Below, in pieces: positions 44,809 through 54,086 of a stretch of DNA of 64,000 nucleotides. The stretch is from an uncultured Clostridium sp. Its GTDB lineage: Bacteria; Bacillota; Clostridia; Lachnospirales; Lachnospiraceae. Within the stretch, counting starts at the first letter, position 1. Every line of letters begins with the position of its first letter. The notes under the pieces were generated by a model that saw only the letters and a program-made list of their open reading frames with translations, had not been told where the DNA came from and did not search any database. A program made the translations under genes and the position numbers. The DNA lies in contig CAMWYJ010000005.1 of NCBI GenBank assembly GCA_947178445.1, forward strand, positions 43,692 through 107,691. The letters are read 5' to 3'.

Positions 44809-47800
44809 TTATTCTGTAAATGGTGCCTGTTCTGTTTCGTGATGAATGTCGATTCCGTTTAACTGGAAGCTTGCACGTGAATTGACAATGGAAATATCAT
44901 TTTCTGATGCACCAAAGTCGGAATCAAAGTTGGTATTGATGTTTGTCTGAATATCACATGAGTAAAAACCGATTTTGGCATTGTTTGCATAGTTGCCGAT
45001 TGCGTAAGAGGATTTACCCTGGGTGCATATATCGACACTAGCATATTGGATGTCAATCTCCGCTTTCTCAGCATTTCCACCAATAGCAATGCCTTCCATT
45101 GTGCGTATGTCAAAGGAAAAGCTTCCATGTATCAATTCAATCTGTGTGTGCTGCCCCTCAAGAGTTCCAATTCCTACAATATGATTTCCACCAATCCAGA
45201 ATTTTGCAGAGGTATTGTTGATATGGATATGGGCATCACCGGAAAGGGAGCCAATAATAACATTATCAGCAATTGTGGAGTGAAATTCCATATCACAGAA
45301 TTCAATCAAAATATCATTGTCCGTTGAAAGGGAGCCAATACCAACACCTGTCTGTCCGTTTAAATCAAACCGATACCAGCCCCGTTTGATATGTATATGG
45401 CCTCCAAGCCCGGAACCAATAGCAACGCCTCGCATACCGTTTGCGTTAATGATAATACCGCCGTCCTGTTCAAAGGTAAGCTCGCCATGGCGGGATTCCA
45501 TGTCATTACCGATTGCATAGTAGCGGCCGCTGTTGATTGTGATATTTAAGTTGCCGTCTCCTTTTATGGTAAGGGAGGAGCTTTCCGGTACACAGATTCC
45601 ACCTGTACGCAGTTCGTTGTCGCCGTCTAAGCAGAAAACAGCATGTACATTTTCTTTAAGTTTGATACAGGGCTGCCCCTTTGCTCCGCCAAAGCTTACA
45701 GAATTAAGGACAACCGTACCAGTGAATCCATTCTCGATCTGTACGGATAGATTTGACTGAAAACCAATGGCTCCCTGAAGCTCGATTTGTGAATGATCCG
45801 GCAAATTTCCAGGAATAATGATCCGGGTATATTTTCCAAGCACTAACTGGAGCAGAGAGATTTTTTCTCCTGCCGATGCTATATATTTCTTTGGCGGAAG
45901 GTGTGTATTTGTGCTCTGGCTGAACTGTACAATCTCATTTCGTATATGCTCATCAATTCGTGCCAGAGGTTCCGGCTGTGGTTTGGCAGTATAATAGCCC
46001 TGAATCAAATCGGCACCAAGCCGGATGACTTCCTTTAATTCCTTTGAGGTTTCGACACCCTCTGCCAATGCCATAATATCATTGTCGTGGGCAAATTCGA
46101 TAATATCCCTTACAAAATGCTGTTTTTGAAGATTGTCCTGAATATCTGTAATCAGCATACGGTCAATTTTTACATAGTGCGGCATGTAACGCAGCAGGTT
46201 GTTTACGTTGGAATATCCGGAACCGTAATCATCAACTGCGGTTTCGATATTCAGACTTTCATAATATTTTTTAAGGTCAGAAAGTGCTTCATCATCTATT
46301 TCAGATTCTTCTGTAAGCTCTACGACCAGATTTCCGGAATGATTTACTAACATCATCTCAAGTGAGGTTCTTGTTTCACCTTGGAGCTGGTATCCCGGAA
46401 TACTGTTGATAAATACCTTGCGGTTTCCAAATTGTTCTTTGTGCTCTGATATGTAGTTTAATACATTGGAGAAAGTAGCCTTTTCCACATCCTGAAGACG
46501 ATTCAGTCGTTCAGCACACTTAATAATCGTTAGGGGAGGAACAAACCGTGTGGTATTTGAGCGCATTAATGCTTCATAGGAATATATTTCTCCATTATGG
46601 GCATTTACAATTGGCTGGAAATGGTATGTGAACAGGTTGTGGTCTAAAATCTCTGTTACAAGCTTGTCATTCTCCAAATCCTCCTGAGTCAGTTGCTGCC
46701 CTGTCTCTGCCTGTTTTTGCATAAGTGCTTTTTTAGCATTTTTTTCTGCTATGGAATCATTTACCAGATGTTCCAATGCTTCTTTGCCGGAGACCATATC
46801 GTGTCTGATTCCAAAGCATAGGCTAATCTGATAAGTTTTGTTTCTTTTATTGAACTGCTCTATCCGCTCAGTGAGAAAAGATTTAATCTCAGATGTACGG
46901 TCATCGTCTTCCGGTTCCGCATGATAGGCAATCAGGAACTCATCATTGCACATTCTGCCACAAATCTCTTCCGGCAGGATGCTGTCGCTTATAATCTGTG
47001 AAAGCATAAGAATGGCACGGTCGCCTTCCTTCCGTCCATAATTTGTATTAATATTGCGAAGCCCATTCATATCAATAGAAAGAACGAAAACTTCTTTACC
47101 TTCAAACATAGCAGCTTCGCATAGTTCTTCTGCCTGAACCAGGAAACCACGCAAATTGTATAAACCAGTCAGTGCATCACGTACTTGGGTTGCTTCCATT
47201 TTTTCAATCAGGGAGGTGAGTGCGTATTGCCGGTTAAAACATTCCAAGCCCTGCATTACGCTTCTGAGCCATAAATGGTAGGTTTCATCATATACTCTGG
47301 CTTCATTGCCATAGCTGATTACTGCATAGCCAAGACAGTGGTCTTCAAAGTGAAGAGGTGTAAAAATGAAGGAACAGGGTTCTTTGCGGTCATCTAAAAG
47401 CTCCGGTAGCAGCTTGGAAAGTGCAAAGGTATCTGTAAATCCGATGCTGTTGTCTGTGTTTTCGTTCCTGTCACAGCGGACAACCCGGCACATTTTATTG
47501 GAATAGCCATAGCGGATAATCTCTTCCTCCGAAGCTTTGGAAACGTCCCAGTTCTCATTCAGACATAAATGAAAACTGTCAAATCCCTGGATTTGGTAGG
47601 TGTATTGGAATACCGTATTGAAAAATCCCTGATAGGTCGTCTGTGAAAGCAGGTCTTCCATCATATGGTTAAAGCAGGAGAAAAAACCGGTAGAGGAGGT
47701 ACCGGTTTCCCATACTTGCCGCTGGTTGATGTCTTTAATAGTGCGGTGATATTTGCATCCGCAGCTTCTGCCAAGGAAGAGAGGTGCATTAGTCTGAAAT

Positions 47801-48615
47801 TCAGGAAGTGTTTTTTTGTTGATGGCTGCATCCAGCCAGTTGGCACAATACACTCCGCATTCCTTCGCAGGTATGTCTGCGGAAGTAAGTGGTACCGGGC
47901 TGCGTCTTCCCTCATCTGTAGAATCATATCCAATGACAGCAATATCTTCCGGTATGCGTACACCATGTTTTGTCAGGTAGGAGCAGACACCAATTGCCAT
48001 ACAGTCGTTGGCACAGGCGATGGCATCCGGTAAATGCTCCCGGTCTGCTAAAAGTTCTTTTACCATATAATCACCACTGGTATACCAGTAATCTCCATAA
48101 TAAATCCGGTTTTTATCCACAGGAATATCGTGTGCCATAAGGCTGTCCATGTAGCCTGTTAAACGCTCAACGGAGTGGATGTGTTCTTTGCGGCCATTTA
48201 GAAAAACGATATCCCGATATCCGTGAACATCAATCAGGTGATCTATTAGTTTGCGGACAGGGGTGCGGTGGTCAATCATTGTATTTGGGAAATAACGGCT
48301 TTCCTTGTCAACCACCAGTACAGGTCCGTCAAAATAAGAGTGCAGTTGTTCTTCAAGTGTATCGAGAACCCCTGGGGTCTGTATCGTGTCAGCCATTATA
48401 AGAAACGCATCAAATAAGCCATTTTCTTGGATTAAATTAAAAATGTTGGAATCTCCCCGTTCCCGTTGAGGAGTTTCCTGTTGTTTCTGGTACATGGAAA
48501 AGGTAATAACATCATAATTCATGCGAAAGGCTTCACTGAGCAGACCTTGCATAAAAAGATTCTGTGTATTCTCTTCCACCTGTGCAATGAGCACAGCTAT
48601 CCGTTTGCGACTCAT
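44809..48615 (-). CDS. LacI-sensor / degenerate GGDEF / EAL protein with C-terminal beta-helix repeats
   Basis: 1268 residues from the ATG at 48615 (GGGAG 8 nt upstream); a longer frame to 48669 has no site. No signal peptide or membrane helix. Domains: LacI/PurR-like periplasmic-binding fold without HTH (1-285), GAF-like region (about 310-470), GGDEF (about 475-640) with CNDEF at 556-560 in place of GGDEF, EAL (about 650-885) with EAL at 681-683, NSIP, VVELTEES, DDYGSGYS, VKIDR, AEGVET and IQGYY all intact, then beta-helix-like repeats (about 910-1268) with seven coils of about 28 residues (GVGIGSL, IIGSLSG, VGIGTLEG). Probably a cytoplasmic c-di-GMP phosphodiesterase controlled by a small ligand. 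Confidence 0.88.
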   Translation of the reverse strand: MSRKRIAVLIAQVEENTQNLFMQGLLSEAFRMNYDVITFSMYQKQQETPQRERGDSNIFNLIQENGLFDAFLIMADTIQTPGVLDTLEEQLHSYFDGPVLVVDKESRYFPNTMIDHRTPVRKLIDHLIDVHGYRDIVFLNGRKEHIHSVERLTGYMDSLMAHDIPVDKNRIYYGDYWYTSGDYMVKELLADREHLPDAIACANDCMAIGVCSYLTKHGVRIPEDIAVIGYDSTDEGRRSPVPLTSADIPAKECGVYCANWLDAAINKKTLPEFQTNAPLFLGRSCGCKYHRTIKDINQRQVWETGTSSTGFFSCFNHMMEDLLSQTTYQGFFNTVFQYTYQIQGFDSFHLCLNENWDVSKASEEEIIRYGYSNKMCRVVRCDRNENTDNSIGFTDTFALSKLLPELLDDRKEPCSFIFTPLHFEDHCLGYAVISYGNEARVYDETYHLWLRSVMQGLECFNRQYALTSLIEKMEATQVRDALTGLYNLRGFLVQAEELCEAAMFEGKEVFVLSIDMNGLRNINTNYGRKEGDRAILMLSQIISDSILPEEICGRMCNDEFLIAYHAEPEDDDRTSEIKSFLTERIEQFNKRNKTYQISLCFGIRHDMVSGKEALEHLVNDSIAEKNAKKALMQKQAETGQQLTQEDLENDKLVTEILDHNLFTYHFQPIVNAHNGEIYSYEALMRSNTTRFVPPLTIIKCAERLNRLQDVEKATFSNVLNYISEHKEQFGNRKVFINSIPGYQLQGETRTSLEMMLVNHSGNLVVELTEESEIDDEALSDLKKYYESLNIETAVDDYGSGYSNVNNLLRYMPHYVKIDRMLITDIQDNLQKQHFVRDIIEFAHDNDIMALAEGVETSKELKEVIRLGADLIQGYYTAKPQPEPLARIDEHIRNEIVQFSQSTNTHLPPKKYIASAGEKISLLQLVLGKYTRIIIPGNLPDHSQIELQGAIGFQSNLSVQIENGFTGTVVLNSVSFGGAKGQPCIKLKENVHAVFCLDGDNELRTGGICVPESSSLTIKGDGNLNITINSGRYYAIGNDMESRHGELTFEQDGGIIINANGMRGVAIGSGLGGHIHIKRGWYRFDLNGQTGVGIGSLSTDNDILIEFCDMEFHSTIADNVIIGSLSGDAHIHINNTSAKFWIGGNHIVGIGTLEGQHTQIELIHGSFSFDIRTMEGIAIGGNAEKAEIDIQYASVDICTQGKSSYAIGNYANNAKIGFYSCDIQTNINTNFDSDFGASENDISIVNSRASFQLNGIDIHHETEQAPFTE

Positions 48616-48804
48616 GTAGATTTCTCCCTTTTTATAACACGAAAGATCCAAACAGGCATATAGAGGCATTGACTGATCTGCCGTGTTCCATTTAAAATAT
48701 AGAATAATTATACATTCTTTTTAAGATAGTTGCAATTGTTTTATCAGTATGATACTGTACACAAAGTAACAGCAGGTTATTTTTTACACTTTAGCCAGAT
48801 GGAT

Positions 48805-48954
48805 GCCTGCCCTGTGTGTTATGTAGTATCCATTCCGGATACGCTTGCGCTCAGTTACAAGCACAACGGTACATAAGACAGCAAAAAATGCTGTCTAAGT
48901 ACCGGTGGTTGCAAATGCTCCTTGCATAGATACTACATAACACACAGGGCAGGC
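48805..48954. repeat. hairpin element sharing only the core of the mini-element family
   Basis: A 26-bp perfect inverted repeat (48805-48830 and 48929-48954, arms ending TAGTATC/GATACTA) encloses an inner hairpin GACAGCA-AAAAA-TGCTGTC. Core segments ACGCTTGCGCT, ACGGT and ACCGGTGGTTGCAAATGC match the core of copies 11791 and 54087, but the outer arms differ. No flanking direct repeat was found. Ends 40 nt before the MATE gene. Confidence 0.7.
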
Positions 48955-48994
48955 TGTTTGACCGGTTAAGGTGACAACTTAGGCTGTATACTTT

Positions 48995-50359
48995 ATGAAA
49001 CAGGATGGTGAAAAAGTGAGGGATTTAACAAAGGGGTATCCGGCAAAGGTTATATTGATGTTTGCAATTCCTTTAATGCTGGGTAACATTTTTCAGCAAT
49101 TGTATAATATGGCAGACAGTAAAATCGTGAGTACCTTTGTAGGTACAGGAGCACTGGCTGCGGTTGGTGCCACCAGTGTGGTATCTAATACACTGATTGG
49201 TTTTATTAACGGATTGACACAGGGACTTTCGATTCTGATTGCAAACAGCTTTGGCGCAAAGGATGAGAAGCGGATGCGGCAATATGTAGCGGGTACCATG
49301 ATTCTGACTGCCGGAGTGACAGTGCTTTTGACAGGATTTGGTCTGACATTTATAGAGCCTGTTTTACGCCTGCTTAAAACCCCCAATGATATTTTAGGAG
49401 ATGCAGCAGCTTATGTAAGGATTATAATAGCAGGAATTGTGTTTACTGCGATTTACAATATGTGTGCGAATATACTTCGTGCAGTTGGAGACAGTAAGAC
49501 GCCGCTGTATTGTCTGCTGCTTGCTGTGACTGCAAATATCGTGCTGGATCTTTTGTTTGTGGCTGTATTCGGATGGGGAATCTGCGGGGCGGCTTATGCT
49601 ACCATCATTGCCCAGGCGATGGCTGGTATTTTATGTGTAGCTTATGCGCTGATAAAGTTTAAAAATCTAATCCCGAGGGGTGATGAGTGGGTGCTGACGA
49701 GAGAGCAATACCGGGAGCTTATCACCACCGGACTTTCTATGGGACTTATGGGCTGCATCGTAAACATTGGAACTATTGTACTGCAGAGTGCGATAAATGG
49801 TCTTGGTACAAAAATTGTGGCAGCCCATACGGCGGGACGAAGAGTGTTTGATATTCTGATGATTATTATTTTTACAATTGGATTTTCCATGACCACTTTC
49901 GTGAGTCAGAATGTCGGTGCGGGAAAAATTTCCAGGATTAAGCAGGGAGTCCGTCATGCGCTTGTAATCGTATCGGTTGAAACCACCGTGCTTATTGTAA
50001 TTTGCTTTTTATTTGGTGAGTCAGTGGTACGCTGGATTACCAATACACCCGACCGGGAAATTATTGATGCGGCGGTGATGTACATCCGTGTGGGAGTTGT
50101 ATTTTTCTATGTGTTAGGACCACTATTTATTTTGCGCTGTTCCTTACAGGGAATGGGCAGAAAAATTATTCCTGTATGCTCTAGTATATTAGAAATGTTG
50201 GTAAAGGTGCTGTCAGCCAATTTCCTGGTGCCGGCATTTGCCTACTTTGGTGTGGCACTTACAGAACCGATCAGTTGGATTGTGATGACAACACTGCTTG
50301 CGATTGCATATCTTGCAAAGCCACCGGAGAAGATGTTTGGGGAGAAGGATAGGTTTTAG
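48995..50359 (+). CDS. MATE family efflux transporter
   Basis: 454 residues, twelve helices expected, with MFAIPLMLGNIFQQLYNMADS, the inner repeat of the MATE fold (VTANIVLDLLFVAVFGWGICGAAYAT) and FSMTTFVSQNVGAGK. Closest in look to the DinF/NorM-like clostridial group. Exports drugs or metabolites using Na+ or H+. The start ATG 48995 has a weak ribosome site; GTG 49016 is an alternative. Substrate unknown. Confidence 0.92.
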   Translation: MKQDGEKVRDLTKGYPAKVILMFAIPLMLGNIFQQLYNMADSKIVSTFVGTGALAAVGATSVVSNTLIGFINGLTQGLSILIANSFGAKDEKRMRQYVAGTMILTAGVTVLLTGFGLTFIEPVLRLLKTPNDILGDAAAYVRIIIAGIVFTAIYNMCANILRAVGDSKTPLYCLLLAVTANIVLDLLFVAVFGWGICGAAYATIIAQAMAGILCVAYALIKFKNLIPRGDEWVLTREQYRELITTGLSMGLMGCIVNIGTIVLQSAINGLGTKIVAAHTAGRRVFDILMIIIFTIGFSMTTFVSQNVGAGKISRIKQGVRHALVIVSVETTVLIVICFLFGESVVRWITNTPDREIIDAAVMYIRVGVVFFYVLGPLFILRCSLQGMGRKIIPVCSSILEMLVKVLSANFLVPAFAYFGVALTEPISWIVMTTLLAIAYLAKPPEKMFGEKDRF

Positions 50360-50437
50360 CAAAGATATATTGTTTTGATATTTTGAAAATGAATAACAAA
50401 TAGAAAAATATACCATAAAAATAAGGGCAAAAATAGT

Positions 50438-50466
50438 TTGGATTTACATATTTTTTGTAGTAAAAT
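50438..50466 (+). promoter_or_regulatory. promoter for the LRR surface protein
   Basis: TTGGAT (50438-50443), 17 nt, TAAAAT (50461-50466). Confidence 0.45.
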
Positions 50467-50504
50467 AGAGTAAGAGAATTTCAATAGAAAGTGAGGTCGA
50501 TAGG

Positions 50505-53500
50505 ATGGAGATTTTACAAAAAGCCAAAGCATGGCAAAGGTACGTATTTCTTTTTATTTTGTGTGCCATTGTATTTTTTCCTATGTGCACACAGGCAGCA
50601 GAGGCGGATGCAAGTCAGGAGGTTACAATCTATGGATTGAACAGTACTTATCTTGAGAAAATAACGATACCGGATAACCTTTCACAAAGCTATCAGCTTA
50701 CAGTTGGAGATGGTGCAAAGGTGACCTATAGTATTTCAAGCGGAAGCTCTGCAAAGGTTTCAGCGGATGGCCTCATTACTCCCAAATATACATATTGGAA
50801 AAGATATTCCGGTTTTAGTCAATCGGTTTCGGAGGGGGAGGACTATGACTACTATACGATGAGTGAAGGAGATACTAAGATTATAGCAAAGACGGCTGGT
50901 AAGTCCTACACGATAACCGTGCATGTTAAGGATTATGCTATCACTTATGGTGACGGGATAATGGATGCTTATCTTTCAGAGAATGTGAAGGAAGGTATGA
51001 CGGATTATGAGATCATGGAGGCGGTTGCTAAATTTCCAGCAAGTTATGACTATTCGGTATCCTATTCCGGTGTGTATTCCATGATTATATATGGTGGTGG
51101 AGACTGCTGGGCAAGCACATCTGCTATTATCACTTTGTGTGATAAGCTGGGTATTAAGGCATGGTCAAGAAATGGCAATAAGGATTTAGGAGCGGGCAGT
51201 GGGCACATGAATGCGATGGCAGAGTTAAATGGTACTTACTATATGTTAGAAGCCGGCTATAGTATGTCAAAAAATGACCAGGGCTACCGTCCTTATGATG
51301 TTACAGTAAGGGATTCATTATTTAGCTATTATTCCTCATCGAATGGTCTTGCGGTTTATCAGTATGACGGTTATGACAATACCGGTGTACTGGAAATCCC
51401 CGAAACGATTAATGGGAAAACCGTTACCGGAATTTATAAAAGTGCCTTTAGCAGTACAAAATTCTCAGAGATTATATTGCCAGACACTCTGACAAGTATC
51501 GGTGATTTTGCGTTTAGCAGTTGTGAGAACTTGACAAGCATTGAAATCCCAGCTTCTGTCACCTCCATTGGCAATTCGATTTTTTCCAGCTGTAAGGGAC
51601 TTACAGATATTTCTATTGCGAGTGGCAACACAAGCTATCAGGTGATTGGTCAGGCGATTTATAGTAAGGATGGTAGGACGTTAGTCACCTGTCCGTCTGC
51701 AAGCCAGATTACGATTCCGGCTACGGTAACAAAGATTGCAGATTATGCTTTTTACTATAATACAAATCTACAGCGTATCACGATTCCTGATTCTGTCACA
51801 GAGTTAGGAGAGGGTGCATTTGGCAATTGTTCAGGATTGTCTGGTGTTACCATTGAAGGAAACGGTCTTACCACGATTGGTGCCCATTGTTTCCGATACG
51901 ACAGTTCCCTTTTGATAGTCCGGTTACCGGATTCGGTGAACACTTTGGGAGCATACGCATTTGGTAATTGTAGTAAGTTAAAGTATATTTATTTTATGGG
52001 AGATGCACCTGAGTTTGGTGAAACGATAGATGGTACGTTCTATGACAGGGTTTTTTATTCCTGTACAGCAAATGCTTATTATCCGGAGGGAAATGCCACA
52101 TGGACAGAGGATGTGATGACGAACCATGATGGTAAAATCACATGGTCAGCATGGTCTGGAACAACCCCTAATTCCATTGAAAATGCAGAAATATCCTTAG
52201 AGCAGAGCAGTTATACTTATAAAGGCTCAGGCATTACACCGGCAGTAATGGTAACTTTAGATGATAAAGCATTAACGTTAAATGAAGATTATATTGTGAA
52301 TTACACAGATAATGTAAATGCAGGTACTGCCACCGTAACGGTTATGGGTATTGGTTCGTACGATGGAAATACGTTTAAAAACTTTACCATTGCAAAAGCA
52401 GAGCGGGATGTCAGAGCTTATGCAAACGAATACAGTATTATGGAGCAGAATGCGACAGATATATATTATGTCTCTGTGAGAGGTGATTATACCTATACAT
52501 CAGATAATCCATCCGTTGCAACGGTGGATGCCGATGGTATTATTTCGGGTATTTCGGCTGGAACGGCGGTCATTACGGTCAAGGTAGGGGAAACTGAAAA
52601 TTATCTGGCTGCGAGTACAACCTTGACGATTACTGTTACACATGATTCGGATCTGGTCATTGGGAATAGTACGGTGACAGATGGAAAAGTAACGATGAAG
52701 TGTCCACGCTGTAATAAAATGTTTACGGCAACCGTACCAACCAGCTTTGAAATATTCTGGTGTTTAAATGATGAACCTTATTATTACTCTTCCTGTGGCA
52801 GTGATTATAAAGTCGGAGACATCTTAGAGTGCTATTGTTTTGATGATTCGGATGCAGAGTTAAATGAGATGGAGGTTATTTCACAGGATAGCAATGTGAT
52901 TACAATAACAGATAACAGATATCTGAATTTTATAGCGGACGGTGTGGCAAAAGTGGAGGTTCGGCCAAAGTATAATCCATCTATTGGCAGAGTATATACT
53001 TTTTATGTAGGAAGTGCAGCTTCCGGTAAGGAGGATAACGAGCAAGGGGATACTCTTCCGAAGGATGATATAAATGGAGAAACAGAAGAGGATAATAAAA
53101 CAGATGCCGGCGAGAACGTAAAATGCTACGACCAAAAGACAGGTATTACGGTTTCTGTGACAAAGGGTGACGGGAAAAATGCCACTTTGGTATCTATGGA
53201 TAAAAAACATGCAAAAGGCAGTCTGGTGATTCCGGCTACACTCAAGGTTGGAGGGACAAAATATACGATTACGTCTATTGCCAAGGGGGCATTTAAGAAT
53301 AACCAGAAAATTACGAAAGTTACCATTGGAAATAATGTGAAGACGATTGGTGAAGAGGCATTTAGCGGCTGTAAAAATTTAAAGACCGTAAAGCTTGGAA
53401 AAAATGTAACGTCCATTGGAAATAAAGCATTTTATAACTGCAAAAAGATTACGAGCATTACCATTCCGTCTAAAGTAAATAAGATTGGAAAGCAGGCATT

Positions 53501-53690
53501 TTATAACTGTAAGAAATTAAAGAAAATTACAATTAAGACCAGTAAGCTGACGACTAAGAATGTTGGAAGCAAGGCATTTACAGGGATTCCTTCAAAGGCA
53601 GTCATCAAAGTGCCAAAGAAGAAATTGAAAGCCTATAAAGCGTTATTACGGAAAAGAGGTGTTGGTAAAAAGGTATCAATTAAGAAATAG
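50505..53690 (+). CDS. secreted transglutaminase-like protein with BspA-type leucine-rich repeats
   Basis: 1061 residues. Signal peptide ends near MCTQAAEA (about 32). A transglutaminase-like core (about 145-270) has C201 in GGGDCWAS, H234 in GSGHMNAMAE and E249 in YYMLEAGYS where Asp is usual. BspA-type LRR_5 repeats follow (about 285-520; LTSIGDFAFSSCENLTSIEIP style), then MBG/Big2-like domains (about 560-720), a zinc-ribbon-like CPRCNKMF segment with later cysteines, and a second, lysine-rich LRR_5 block (about 900-1050). No LPXTG. May crosslink or cleave surface proteins or bind host matrix; inferred. Confidence 0.85.
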   Translation: MEILQKAKAWQRYVFLFILCAIVFFPMCTQAAEADASQEVTIYGLNSTYLEKITIPDNLSQSYQLTVGDGAKVTYSISSGSSAKVSADGLITPKYTYWKRYSGFSQSVSEGEDYDYYTMSEGDTKIIAKTAGKSYTITVHVKDYAITYGDGIMDAYLSENVKEGMTDYEIMEAVAKFPASYDYSVSYSGVYSMIIYGGGDCWASTSAIITLCDKLGIKAWSRNGNKDLGAGSGHMNAMAELNGTYYMLEAGYSMSKNDQGYRPYDVTVRDSLFSYYSSSNGLAVYQYDGYDNTGVLEIPETINGKTVTGIYKSAFSSTKFSEIILPDTLTSIGDFAFSSCENLTSIEIPASVTSIGNSIFSSCKGLTDISIASGNTSYQVIGQAIYSKDGRTLVTCPSASQITIPATVTKIADYAFYYNTNLQRITIPDSVTELGEGAFGNCSGLSGVTIEGNGLTTIGAHCFRYDSSLLIVRLPDSVNTLGAYAFGNCSKLKYIYFMGDAPEFGETIDGTFYDRVFYSCTANAYYPEGNATWTEDVMTNHDGKITWSAWSGTTPNSIENAEISLEQSSYTYKGSGITPAVMVTLDDKALTLNEDYIVNYTDNVNAGTATVTVMGIGSYDGNTFKNFTIAKAERDVRAYANEYSIMEQNATDIYYVSVRGDYTYTSDNPSVATVDADGIISGISAGTAVITVKVGETENYLAASTTLTITVTHDSDLVIGNSTVTDGKVTMKCPRCNKMFTATVPTSFEIFWCLNDEPYYYSSCGSDYKVGDILECYCFDDSDAELNEMEVISQDSNVITITDNRYLNFIADGVAKVEVRPKYNPSIGRVYTFYVGSAASGKEDNEQGDTLPKDDINGETEEDNKTDAGENVKCYDQKTGITVSVTKGDGKNATLVSMDKKHAKGSLVIPATLKVGGTKYTITSIAKGAFKNNQKITKVTIGNNVKTIGEEAFSGCKNLKTVKLGKNVTSIGNKAFYNCKKITSITIPSKVNKIGKQAFYNCKKLKKITIKTSKLTTKNVGSKAFTGIPSKAVIKVPKKKLKAYKALLRKRGVGKKVSIKK

Positions 53691-53756
53691 TTGTTCGGAA
53701 TAAGGAGCTGACCGGATGAACGGTTAGGATATATGCTATATTGTTTCATTTGCCTC

Positions 53757-53785
53757 TTGACTTTTCGTTCTTTGTATTCTATATT
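53757..53785 (+). promoter_or_regulatory. valS leader promoter
   Basis: TTGACT (53757-53762), 17 nt, TATATT (53780-53785), just before the T-box leader. Confidence 0.75.
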
Positions 53786-53799
53786 TAACCTAGTTTATA

Positions 53800-54037
53800 A
53801 AGGTTGTGAGAAAGAGGAGTAGAAGTTATTCCTTGCCAGAGAGAATGATTCATCGGCTGAGAGATCATTTCAAGAAGAAGACTTTGAAGGTAGCTTTTGA
53901 ACTGCATGACTGAGAAATGAAACACAATGTAGGTTATGACGATTCGTCCCCGTTACAGGATAAGAGAAGTGAGAAATTAAGGTGGTACCGCGAGCATTCG
54001 CCCTTTATCAATTTAGATAGAGGGCGATTTCTTTTTT
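53800..54037 (+). ncRNA. T-box leader, valine specifier, upstream of valS
   Basis: The T-box sequence AATTAAGGTGGTACCGCG (about 53975-53992) is canonical. UGGU in it fits a tRNA ending ACCA. Stem I shows GAGGAGTAG near 53814 and the distal GGCTGAGAG near 53864. The specifier loop contains GTA at 53890-53892, a valine codon, flanked by pairing AAG/CTT and CCTT/AAGG. The terminator TCGCCCT...AGGGCGA ends in TTTCTTTTTT (54028-54037). Uncharged tRNA-Val should allow read-through to valS. Confidence 0.93.
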
Positions 54038-54086
54038 GAGTATATGTCCGTTATCTAAAAATAATAGTCAGGTTAATTAGCTCATA

